Source: Deltaproteobacteria bacterium
GTDB taxonomy: Bacteria > Myxococcota_A > Polyangia > Haliangiales > Haliangiaceae
DNA length: 63,097 bases
Assembly: GCA_021413675.1 (NCBI GenBank)
Contig: JAIOQA010000019.1
Location: 1-63,097 of the forward strand
Reading direction: 5' to 3'
Both the position numbers and the translations under genes were made by a program. Positions 46,774 through 56,012 of this stretch are shown here, one piece after another. The notes under the pieces were generated by a model. That model saw nothing but the letters and a program-made list of their open reading frames with translations. It had not been told where the DNA came from and made no database searches. Numbering within the stretch: the stretch's first letter is position 1; each line of letters starts with the position of its first letter.

Positions 46774-48924
46774 CTACTTCATCCAGTCCGGGGTCGGCTC
46801 GCTCGAGCCGGAGCCCGAGCCCGCCGACGAACCGGCGCCCGAGCCCGCGCCCGTCGAGCCGGAGCCCGAGCCGGGCTTCGCGGATCCGGAACCCGGCGTC
46901 GCCGAGCCGGAGCCGGGCTTCGCCGAGCCGGAGCCCGCCGAGCCCGGCGTCGCCGAGCCCGAGCCGGAGCCAGGCGTGGCGCTGCCCGAGCCGGACGATC
47001 CCGAGCCGGGCGTGGCGCTGCCCGAGCCCGACGATCCCGAGCCGGGCGTGACGCTGCCCGAGCCCGGGTTCGTGTTGCCGCCGCCGCCGCCGCCGCCGCC
47101 ACCGCCACCCGCGGGCGGCTTGGCGGCGACCAGGGTCGCGACCATCTCGGTCGTCATCGTGTTGTCCTTCTCGGTGAAGCCCGCGATGTCGACCGGCGCG
47201 GTGTACCGATCGAAGCCGGCCTTGCGCAGCTCGATCCGCACGCCCTTCTTGGCCTGCGCCGCGGTCAGCTCGACGTCGCCCGGCGTGGTCCGCCGCGTCG
47301 GCGCACCGTCGACGAAGATCAGCGCGCCCGCCGGCTTCGACGTCACGTGCACGACGTGCGGCATCGCCTTCAGCTTCACGTCGACCGGCTTGCCGCCGCC
47401 GACGAGATCCACGTCGGTGCCGAGGTAGCCGGGCGCGGAGACGCGGGCCTTGAAGGTCTTGCCCTTGTCGAGCTTGGCCGTGTAGGGCAGGGGCTCGCCG
47501 ACGACGCCCGCGTCCGGGATGTCGATCTGCGCGCCTGCGATAGCCGACGTGATCTTGATGTCCGCGACCTCGGCCGCGACGACGCCTGCGGAGCCGGAGC
47601 CGGAGCCGGCGGAGCCAGAGCCCGCCGAACCCGAACCCGAGGAGCCCGACGCGACGCCCGAACCCGCCGAGCCGGAGCCCGACGCGACGCCGGATCCCGC
47701 AGACCCTGCCGACCCGGAGCCCGGCGAGCCCGAGCCGACGTCGGGCGCGGAGCCCGAGCCGCTGCCCGCGCTCGCGGTGCCCGAACCCGCGTCGGGGGTG
47801 CTCGGCTTGCGCAGGACGAAGAACCAGACGCCGGCGCCCGCGACCGCGGCGACCAGCAACAGGATGAGCGCGATCGGCGCGCCGCCGCCGCTCGGCTGGG
47901 GCGGCTTCACGGGGGCCGGGGTCGCGGTCGCGACCGGCTTCGCGGTCTCCGGCCGCTTCGCGACCGGCTGGGTGTCGGCGCGCTTCGGCTTCTGATGATC
48001 GAGGATGCGCGGCTCGGAGATCCGCGGCGCGGGCTCGGCCTTCGCCTCGGCCGGCTTGACCGGCTCGGCGACGGTCGGCTCGCTCTTCGCGGCGCGGCGC
48101 TCGGCGAGCTCGTCCTTGACGCTCGGCACCGCCTCGGCCACCGGCTTCTCGGCCGGCTTCTCGATCACGGGCGCCGGCTTCTCGACGGCGACCGGCGCGG
48201 GCGCCGGCTTCTCGATCACCGGCACCGGCGCGGGCTTCTCGGCCGGCTTCTCGATCACCGGCGCGGGCTTCTCGGCCTTGGCCTTCGGCGCGACGATGTC
48301 CTTGGTCGCGGCGACCAGCTCCTCCATCGAGCGGACCTTGGTCGCTTCCTCGAAGGCCTCGTCGGGGAACTCGTCCGCGTCCGAGTGGAACGGCATCGGC
48401 TTGGGGAGCGGCGTGGTGTCCGTCCGCTCGTCCATGAAGCCGGCGCGCGGCGGCGCCATGTTGCCCATCCGCGGTTTCGACTCGTTCGCGAGCGCGCCGA
48501 CCAGCGGCGAGGGCGCGACCTTGGTCGGCGCCTCGTTGAACACCGGCGGCTTGGTGTCCGACGGCGGTCGATCGCCACCCTTCGCCTTCTCGGCGAGGAT
48601 CTTGTCGAGCACCGCCTGGCTGCCATCGCCGAGCTTGTCGAAGCGCACGCCCATGCCGGGCGCGACGCCCGGGCGCGCGGGATCGTTTTCGCGGGTCCAG
48701 ACCACGGTCGCTTCGCCGGTGATGAGCGGCGTTGCGTCGCGCAGCTGGAACTCGAACTTCATCTGCGTGCCGACGGGCAGCGGATCCTTCGTCCGGATGA
48801 AGATGCCGCCATGGCTGACGTCGACGGCATAACGCTCGATGAACTGCTCGAGCGTCGCGCTCTTGAACTTGATCTTGAGCGTGACCGGTGCGCGTTTGCC
48901 CTGTCGGGTGTTGGGATCAACCAA
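46774..48924 (-). CDS. PilZ-domain membrane protein with PEGA domain and Gly-Ser repeat tail
   Basis: This 716-residue protein is a candidate cyclic-di-GMP receptor. The PilZ domain (1-100) has both ligand motifs, RQGKR (7-11) and DVSHGG. A long Pro/Lys/Ala/Glu-rich linker (PAPVIEKPAEKP repeats) leads to one membrane segment (IALILLLVAAVAGAGVWFFVL). On the far side lie Gly-Ser repeats, two PEGA-like strand sets (ALIFVDGAPTRRTTPGDVEL), and a final Gly-Ser-rich tail ending PTPDWMK. I choose TTG 48922-48924 because AGGAGG precedes it by 6 bases and the protein then opens VDPNTRQGKR as in this family; longer ATG and GTG starts lack this. Confidence 0.82.
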   Translation of the reverse strand: MVDPNTRQGKRAPVTLKIKFKSATLEQFIERYAVDVSHGGIFIRTKDPLPVGTQMKFEFQLRDATPLITGEATVVWTRENDPARPGVAPGMGVRFDKLGDGSQAVLDKILAEKAKGGDRPPSDTKPPVFNEAPTKVAPSPLVGALANESKPRMGNMAPPRAGFMDERTDTTPLPKPMPFHSDADEFPDEAFEEATKVRSMEELVAATKDIVAPKAKAEKPAPVIEKPAEKPAPVPVIEKPAPAPVAVEKPAPVIEKPAEKPVAEAVPSVKDELAERRAAKSEPTVAEPVKPAEAKAEPAPRISEPRILDHQKPKRADTQPVAKRPETAKPVATATPAPVKPPQPSGGGAPIALILLLVAAVAGAGVWFFVLRKPSTPDAGSGTASAGSGSGSAPDVGSGSPGSGSAGSAGSGVASGSGSAGSGVASGSSGSGSAGSGSAGSGSGSAGVVAAEVADIKITSAIAGAQIDIPDAGVVGEPLPYTAKLDKGKTFKARVSAPGYLGTDVDLVGGGKPVDVKLKAMPHVVHVTSKPAGALIFVDGAPTRRTTPGDVELTAAQAKKGVRIELRKAGFDRYTAPVDIAGFTEKDNTMTTEMVATLVAAKPPAGGGGGGGGGGGNTNPGSGSVTPGSGSSGSGSATPGSGSSGSGSATPGSGSGSATPGSAGSGSAKPGSGSATPGSGSAKPGSGSGSTGAGSGAGSSAGSGSGSSEPTPDWMK
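46790..47110. repeat. Gly-Ser codon repeats at the end of the PilZ-PEGA gene
   Basis: The 3' end of the gene is a run of imperfect repeats of GAGCCGGAGCCCG-type units, coding for GSGSATPGSGSSG on the minus strand and ending in a poly-Gly stretch near 47085-47110. A second block of the same kind lies at 47580-47790. Such tracts vary in length between strains by slippage. Their role would be a flexible spacer. Confidence 0.7.
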
Positions 48925-49007
48925 GGCCGTCCTCCTGCAGGCGAGTGCGAAGCCCATGCCCCCGCCTGGTGCCGTCACAAGCCGTCGATAACGTTTATGT
49001 TAGGAGC

Positions 49008-50741
49008 ATGAGGCATCGCAATGCAACGCGCTTGGCCCGGCTCCTTGCCGCACTCCTCGCGATCGCGGGCGCGTCGTCGACGTGGGCCGCAACCGACCCA
49101 CCTCTCACCACACGCAAAGGCGTGGTCGCGTCGGCCAATCCGATCGCATCGCAGGTGGGCGCCACCATCATGGCACGTGGCGGCAACGCCGTCGACGCCG
49201 CGGCCGCCACGGCGCTCGCCCTCGGGGTCGTCGAGCCCGCCTCATCGGGGATCGGCGGCGGCGGCTTCGCCCTCGTCTATGTCGCAGCGGAGCACAAGGT
49301 CTACGTGTACGACTTCCGGGAGACCGCGCCGGCGGCGCTGGGCCCCAGCAATTTTCTCGTCGACGGCAAGCTCGATCCGATGCGATCCCGCCTGGGTGGC
49401 CTCGCGGTCGGCGTGCCGGGTGAGGTCGCCGGCCTGGCCCAGCTGGTCGCCCGCCACGGCGCCCTGTCGTGGCGCCGCGACGTCCAGCCGTCGGTCGCGC
49501 TCGCCCGCGACGGCGTCCCGACCCCGTGGTTCGTGGCCCTGGCGATCGGCAAGGTGGTCGCCCGGCTGCCCGAGGATCCGCGGTTCACGACCCTGCGCGC
49601 GCTGATCGCCCCCGGCGGCACGCCGCGCGCCGCTGGCGACGAGCTGGTCCGCGCCGAGCTGGCGGCGACGCTCGAGGCGATCGCGATGCGCGGCCCGCGC
49701 GCGTTCTACCAGGGCGCGCTCGCCGACGATCTGGTCGCGACCGTGGCGGCGGGCGGCGGCGTCATGACCGCGGCCGATCTCGCCGGCTACAAGGTCGCCG
49801 AGCGCGAGCCGCTGTGGGGCGAGTGGCGCGGCATGAAGCTGGCGACGATGCCGCTGCCGTCGTCGGGCGGCGTGGTGATCCTCGAGATGCTCGGCATCCT
49901 CGATCGCTCCGGGATCGATCTCGCGTCCTTGCCGTTCGGCGGCTCGGCCGCGCTGCACGTGATCGCCGAGGTCATGAAGCACGCGTTCGCCGATCGCGCC
50001 CGCCTGCTCGGCGATTCCGACCCGGCCACCGCCGCGTCGCTGACGACGAAGCTGCTCGATCCCGCGCGGCTCGCGCGCCTGGCCAAGCGGGTCGCGCTCG
50101 ATGCGGTCCAGCCCCACGACAGCTACGGCGAGACCGGCGTCGCGCCCAAGGCGGTGCGCCCGGATGGCGGCACCAGCCACCTGTGCGTCATCGACGAGGC
50201 CGGCAACGCGGTGTCGCTGACGACGACCGTCAACGGCTACTTCGGCTCGGGCCTCGTCACGCGCGGCGGCGTGGTGCTCAACAACCAGATCGACGACTTC
50301 CAGATCGCGCCTGGCGCGCCCAACATGTTCGGGCTGGTGCAGAGCGATCTCAACCTGGTCGCGCCCGGCAAGCGGCCGCTGTCGTCGATGTCGCCGACCC
50401 TGGTCTTCGAGGGCGATCGCGTCGTCGGCTGCGTCGGCGGCGCGGGTGGTCCGATGATCATCTCGGGCACGTTCCAGGTGCTGCTCGACATGTTCGTGTG
50501 GGGCCAGGACCCGCGCGCCGCGGTCAGCGCGCCGCGCATCCATCATCAGTGGCTGCCGGACAGGCTCGCGGTCGAGCCCGAGCTCGCGCCCGACGTCGGC
50601 GCCGGGCTCAAGGCCCGCGGCCAGACCGTCGAGGTGTCGGACACGCGCAGCGCGATCCAGGCGATCCGCGTGCGGCCCGACGGCGTGCGCGAGGCCGCGA
50701 GCGATCCGCGGCACGCGGCGGCGCCGGCCGCCGTGCCGTGA
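49008..50741 (+). CDS. ggt: gamma-glutamyltranspeptidase
   Basis: This 577-residue precursor of a periplasmic enzyme splits glutathione and other gamma-glutamyl compounds. A signal peptide spans about 1-27 (LLAALLAIAGASSTWA). The large subunit opens with GVVASANPIASQVGATIM and SSGIGGGGFALVY. Self-cleavage is expected before Thr389 in PDGGTSHLCVIDEAGNAVSL, the N-terminal nucleophile of the small subunit. PLSSMSPTLVFEGD and VGGAGGPMIISG complete the active site. ATG 49008 is preceded by TTAGGAGC. Confidence 0.93.
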   Translation: MRHRNATRLARLLAALLAIAGASSTWAATDPPLTTRKGVVASANPIASQVGATIMARGGNAVDAAAATALALGVVEPASSGIGGGGFALVYVAAEHKVYVYDFRETAPAALGPSNFLVDGKLDPMRSRLGGLAVGVPGEVAGLAQLVARHGALSWRRDVQPSVALARDGVPTPWFVALAIGKVVARLPEDPRFTTLRALIAPGGTPRAAGDELVRAELAATLEAIAMRGPRAFYQGALADDLVATVAAGGGVMTAADLAGYKVAEREPLWGEWRGMKLATMPLPSSGGVVILEMLGILDRSGIDLASLPFGGSAALHVIAEVMKHAFADRARLLGDSDPATAASLTTKLLDPARLARLAKRVALDAVQPHDSYGETGVAPKAVRPDGGTSHLCVIDEAGNAVSLTTTVNGYFGSGLVTRGGVVLNNQIDDFQIAPGAPNMFGLVQSDLNLVAPGKRPLSSMSPTLVFEGDRVVGCVGGAGGPMIISGTFQVLLDMFVWGQDPRAAVSAPRIHHQWLPDRLAVEPELAPDVGAGLKARGQTVEVSDTRSAIQAIRVRPDGVREAASDPRHAAAPAAVP

Positions 50742-50832
50742 ACCGGCGGCCGCGCAGTCCTGACGCGAATCCAGCGTTCGTGTCAGCGACCGAATCGCGC
50801 TCGGCTTGTGGCTTCGGGTAGAGTCCCCGGCC

Positions 50833-52386
<1,554 letters not shown>

Positions 52387-52397
52387 GCAGCGCCACG

Positions 52398-53606
52398 GTG
52401 TCGAGCCTCGTCGAGATCCTGATCTTCCTGCCGATCGTCGGCGCGATCATCGGCTACGTCTGCAAGCTGATGGCGATCAAGATGCTGTTCCACCCCGCGA
52501 AGTGGATCGGCATCGGCCCGCTGGGCTGGCAGGGCGTGGTCCAGCGTCGCTCGCCGAAGTTCGCCGGCGGTGTCGCCGATACGGTGATGGGCGCGGGCGT
52601 CCGCGTCGACACGATGCTCGCCAAGGTCGACGCGGCGTCGATCGCCGCGACCCTCGGGCCGCTGCTCGAGGCCGCGGCGCCGGGCGCGCTCGAGGCCGCG
52701 ATCGAGGCGGTCAAGCCCGGCGCGTACGCGGCGCTGCCCGCGCCGGTCAAGGCCCAGCTCGCCGGCCAGGTCGGCGCCTCAGGCACGCGCATCACCAAGG
52801 TGCTGATCGAGGAGCTGCGGCCGCTGGTGCCCGAGCTCGTCGACGTGCGCCAGCTGATCATCCGCCAGCTCTCGGGCGAGAACGCCGACAAGCTGGCGCG
52901 GCTGTTCCAGGAGGTCGGCAAGCGCGAGCTCCAGGTCGTGATCTGGTACGGCGCGGTGCTCGGCTTCATCATCGGCCTGGTCGAGGTCGGGTTCTACGCC
53001 GCGCTCGAGCGCTGGTGGCTGCTGCCGATGATCGGCGCGATCGACGGCCTCGTGAACAACTGGCTGGCGATCCAGATGATCTTCCGGCCGCTCGAGAAGA
53101 AGCGCTACCTCGGCATCTTCCCGTTCCAGGGCCTGTTCCCGGCGCGGCAGGACGAGATCTCGCGCGACTACGGCCGCATGCTCGCGAGCGAGGTGCTCAC
53201 GCCCCGCGACTTCCTCGCGCACGTCGATCCGGCGAGCCGCGCGCGGCTCGAGGCGGCGGCGAAGGTGATCGTCGAGCGCGAGGCCGCGCCGCTCATGCAG
53301 ATGATGGCGATGATGCTGGGCGCGCCGCTCGATCAGGCGGCGAAGGATCGCGCGCTCGCGGCGGTGACCGGCTCGGTGGCGACGGTGCTGCCCGCGCATG
53401 CGCCGGCGATCGAGGCCGAGATCTCGCGCCAGCTCGCGGTCGCGGAGACGCTCGAGGCTGCGCTGACGGTGATGCCGAAGGCGGAGTTCGAGGCAGTGCT
53501 GCGCGGCGTGTTCGAGGAGGACGAGTGGATCCTCGTCACCCTCGGCGGCGTGCTCGGCGGGGCGATCGGCACGCTGCAGGGCGCGATCGTCCTCGCGCTG
53601 CAGTAA
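52398..53606 (+). CDS. DUF445-family membrane protein
   Basis: This 402-residue protein begins at GTG 52398, 11 bases after accC. N-terminal membrane segments lie in LVEILIFLPIVGAIIGYVCK and the family motif follows in LMAIKMLFHPAKWIG, repeated later as NNWLAIQMIFRPLEKKRYLG with GIFPFQGLFPARQDEIS. A C-terminal segment GGVLGGAIGTLQGAIVLAL closes it. This two-fold repeat with a membrane hairpin is characteristic of DUF445 proteins, whose function is not established. The open frame upstream of the GTG overlaps accC and is shadow. Confidence 0.85.
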   Translation: MSSLVEILIFLPIVGAIIGYVCKLMAIKMLFHPAKWIGIGPLGWQGVVQRRSPKFAGGVADTVMGAGVRVDTMLAKVDAASIAATLGPLLEAAAPGALEAAIEAVKPGAYAALPAPVKAQLAGQVGASGTRITKVLIEELRPLVPELVDVRQLIIRQLSGENADKLARLFQEVGKRELQVVIWYGAVLGFIIGLVEVGFYAALERWWLLPMIGAIDGLVNNWLAIQMIFRPLEKKRYLGIFPFQGLFPARQDEISRDYGRMLASEVLTPRDFLAHVDPASRARLEAAAKVIVEREAAPLMQMMAMMLGAPLDQAAKDRALAAVTGSVATVLPAHAPAIEAEISRQLAVAETLEAALTVMPKAEFEAVLRGVFEEDEWILVTLGGVLGGAIGTLQGAIVLALQ

Positions 53607-53650
53607 GGCGCGTCATGGAATATCGATCGCGGCCGCGGCGTTGGCCGGCG

Positions 53651-54406
53651 ATGTCCGTCGCGCGTCGTTTCATCTTCTCCGGGCTCGTGCTCGTCGCCTG
53701 CGGCCACACCGCGCCCACAGCCTCCCCACCCGCCGCGATCGCGTCATCGCCGTCGCTGGTCGAGCTCGAGCCGCTCGCCGAGGGCGTGTGGCTGCACCGC
53801 ACCACGCACGATGAGATCCCGGCCAACGGGCTGGTCGTCGCGACCGCCGACGATGGCGCGCTGCTGGTCGATACCGGCTGGAGTGACGCCGATGGCCTGG
53901 CGCTGCTCGCCGCCGTGCACGATCGGCTCGGGCGCACCGTGACCGACGCGATCGTCACGCACAGCCACGACGATCGCGTCGGCGGCGTGCGCGCGCTGGT
54001 CGCGCATGGCGTGCACATCCACGCTGGCACCGCGACCGCGGCGAAGATGGTGGCCGATGGCCTGCCCGCGCCCGACGACGCCGCGGCTTCGCCCGCGGCG
54101 CGCACGATCGGCGGCGTCGATGTCGAGATCTTCTTCCCGGGCGCCGGCCACACCCGCGACAACGTGGTCGTCTGGCTGCCCGCGACGAAGATCGTGTTCG
54201 GCGGCTGCTTCGTGAAGTCGCCGGCGGCGACCGATCTCGGCAACATCGCCGACGCCGAGCTCGCGGCCTGGCCGGCGTCGATCGCCGCGGTCCGCGCGCG
54301 CTATCCGCAGGCGGCGATCATCGTGCCCGGCCACGGGCCGATCACCGGCGACGATCCGGCGATCGATGGCCTCGCGCGCACCGCGGCCTTGCTCGCGGCG
54401 CCCTGA
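53651..54406 (+). CDS. subclass B1-type metallo-beta-lactamase lipoprotein
   Basis: This is a 251-residue lipoprotein (GLVLVACGHT, Cys17). All zinc ligands of a B1 beta-lactamase are visible: H104, H106 and D108 in THSHDDRVGG, H167 in GAGHTRDN, C186 in IVFGGCFVKS, and H228 in VPGHGPI. The FGGCFVKSPAATDLGNIADAEL segment is diagnostic of subclass B1 rather than of glyoxalase-II-like hydrolases. ATG 53651 gives the lipobox; ATG 53615 is an in-frame alternative. Expected activity is beta-lactam hydrolysis in the periplasm. No mobile element flanks it and composition matches its neighbours, so it looks resident. Confidence 0.88.
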   Translation: MSVARRFIFSGLVLVACGHTAPTASPPAAIASSPSLVELEPLAEGVWLHRTTHDEIPANGLVVATADDGALLVDTGWSDADGLALLAAVHDRLGRTVTDAIVTHSHDDRVGGVRALVAHGVHIHAGTATAAKMVADGLPAPDDAAASPAARTIGGVDVEIFFPGAGHTRDNVVVWLPATKIVFGGCFVKSPAATDLGNIADAELAAWPASIAAVRARYPQAAIIVPGHGPITGDDPAIDGLARTAALLAAP

Positions 54407-54910
54407 TCACGACCCCTGGATGCAGGCCATGTCGGTCGTGGCCAGCGCGAGGTTGGCGATCGCGATCGTGTCGCCGGCGACCACGCCGCGGGTGCTGCCG
54501 CCGGTGTGGTTGCACTGGTCGCTGGCCCGGCCGCCGATCGAGATCTCGTAGCGCTCACCGGGCTTGATCGAGGCCGCCTCGAACCGCAGCGGATGCGCGA
54601 GGTCGGCGGCCTTGAACGTGAACTCCTCCGGGGTCGCCGGGGTGTACGTGACGCCCGGCGGGCAGATGGTCGTCTGGGTCTTGCCGTCGAAGCTGACGAC
54701 GCACTCGCCGGCATGCGCGCGCAGCGCCAGCTGGGCCTCGTTCCAGACCGCGACGCGGATCTCGCTGTCGGCCGCGAAGGCGTCGGCGGCGACCGCGATC
54801 GTCACGTGGACCGGGGCCGGCGCGACCTTCGGCGCGGGCGCGGGCGCCGAGGCGCAGGCGGCGAGCGAGGACAGGGCGAGCAGCGACGCGCAGACGATGC
54901 GAGGAGCCAT
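54407..54910 (-). CDS. hypothetical lipoprotein
   Basis: This is a 167-residue lipoprotein (SSLAACASAP, Cys19) with a Pro/Ala-rich tether and a single beta-rich domain. The mature part has two or three Cys residues (GECVVSFDGKTQTTICPPG, SDQCNHTGGS) that could form disulfides. No family recognised. Its stop abuts the metallo-beta-lactamase stop with no gap, on the opposite strand. It may form an operon with no neighbour, as the upstream gene is 53 bases away on the same strand. Confidence 0.62.
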   Translation of the reverse strand: MAPRIVCASLLALSSLAACASAPAPAPKVAPAPVHVTIAVAADAFAADSEIRVAVWNEAQLALRAHAGECVVSFDGKTQTTICPPGVTYTPATPEEFTFKAADLAHPLRFEAASIKPGERYEISIGGRASDQCNHTGGSTRGVVAGDTIAIANLALATTDMACIQGS

Positions 54911-54963
54911 GCGCGATCCAACGCGGCACCCCGCCGATCCGGTCTATCGGGCCACCGCCGCGA

Positions 54964-55761
54964 TCACATCCCGACGCCGACCGCCAGATCGATCATCCCG
55001 TGCTGCTCGCCGCCGGCGAGGGCGCTGTCGGGCGCGGGCGGCGGCGCGGCGCCGCGCGGATCGTAGGTGGTCATCGTGTCGAGCTTGGCCTGATCGAGCA
55101 CACCGCCGAACGCGTAGGCGCTGTAGCCGACCTCGATCGCGACCCGGTGGCTGACGCGCACGCCGGCGGCGACGCGGATCGTGAACAGGCCGCCGAGCCG
55201 GCCGCTGTCGCCCGAGCGATCGAGCCAGGCCATCGTGCCACCGGCCGCGAGGTACGGCACGACCGTGCCCCGGCGCATCGGCGCGGCGAGGTTGAGCGGA
55301 TACACGCCGACGCCGATCGCGTGCAGCTGATCGGCGAGCCCGACCCGGCCCTCGAGCCGCGCGTAGACGTGATCGCCGCCAGCCTCGATGCCGGGCGCGA
55401 ACGTCAGCATCGTGGTGTGGACCGCGAACGCGCTGCGATCGATCGCCGCGGTCGCCATCGGCGAGCCGGGCGCGTAGTCGTGCGCGCTGTTGTGGGCGCG
55501 GGCGGCCGCGTTGTACGCGGTGATCGCGTCGTCGACGTAGGCGCCGACCATCGGCGTGTCGGTCGTGGGGGTGAGCGACAGCGGCTCGAGGCCGAGGCGC
55601 AGGACGACGCGGGTCTCGGCGTGCGCGCGCGGCGCGAGGACGATCAGGATCGCGATGGAACCAAGGATGCGCGTGGCAGAACCAAAGACGCGAGCGAGCA
55701 GGGATGGAGACGAAGACAACGCAGACCTCGGACCGGCGAGGCTCGAGACTTCACGCGACAT
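54964..55761 (-). CDS. hypothetical outer-membrane beta-barrel protein
   Basis: This 265-residue protein has a signal peptide within residues 25-49 (ILGSIAILIVLAPRAHA), followed by alternating strands with aromatic or Gly turns: TRVVLRLGLEPLSL, DHVYARLEGRVGLADQ, FTIRVAAGVRVSHRVAIEVGYS. This fits a small outer-membrane barrel of the kind often found in myxobacteria. The C-terminus lacks a clear terminal Phe. ATG 55759-55761 is the longest start; a downstream start nearer the signal peptide is possible. Confidence 0.58.
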   Translation of the reverse strand: MSREVSSLAGPRSALSSSPSLLARVFGSATRILGSIAILIVLAPRAHAETRVVLRLGLEPLSLTPTTDTPMVGAYVDDAITAYNAAARAHNSAHDYAPGSPMATAAIDRSAFAVHTTMLTFAPGIEAGGDHVYARLEGRVGLADQLHAIGVGVYPLNLAAPMRRGTVVPYLAAGGTMAWLDRSGDSGRLGGLFTIRVAAGVRVSHRVAIEVGYSAYAFGGVLDQAKLDTMTTYDPRGAAPPPAPDSALAGGEQHGMIDLAVGVGM

Positions 55762-55943
55762 GCCATCGGGCGCCCGACGGATCTCGCGCGGTTGGCGCGG
55801 CGCGCCCGGGGGGCCAGCCCCCGATGATGGTGGGCGTGGGCGTGGGCGTTGACGTCTTCGTGGGCTTCGACGGCGACGGCGACGGCGACGTCAAACCTGG
55901 ACCTTGACGCCCCGCTACCCACCCGCGCGCCGAAAAAGGCGAT

Positions 55944-55967
55944 GGCCCGGGCGGTCAGGCCCGGGCC
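55944..55967 (-). terminator. intrinsic terminator downstream of the large transglutaminase gene
   Basis: GGCCCGGGC (55944-55952) and GCCCGGGCC (55959-55967) form a 9-bp stem. Read on the minus strand, the stem is followed after six bases by TTTTT (55937-55933 region). It lies 45 bases beyond the stop of the minus-strand transglutaminase gene. The arms are self-complementary, so the exact fold is uncertain. Confidence 0.55.
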
Positions 55968-55972
55968 TTCCT

Positions 55973-55999
55973 CATGCTGTCCGAACTTCGGACAGCATG
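55973..55999. repeat. perfect 27-base palindrome
   Basis: CATGCTGTCCGAA (55973-55985) and TTCGGACAGCATG (55987-55999) are exact reverse complements around a single C. As RNA it would fold into a long perfect hairpin. It lies 13 bases after the stop of the large transglutaminase gene and just before the terminator at 55944-55967, so it may be a first stem of a tandem terminator or an RNA-stabilising 3' structure. The remaining gap from 55762 holds GGCGAC repeats and no gene. Confidence 0.7.
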
Positions 56000-56012
56000 G
56001 GTCGCGCGTGAA

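Noticed and set aside
55704..55907. Plus-strand ORF with GDGDGD-type repeats
   Set aside because: Short GGCGAC triplet run in an intergenic gap; no ribosome-binding site and no conserved features.
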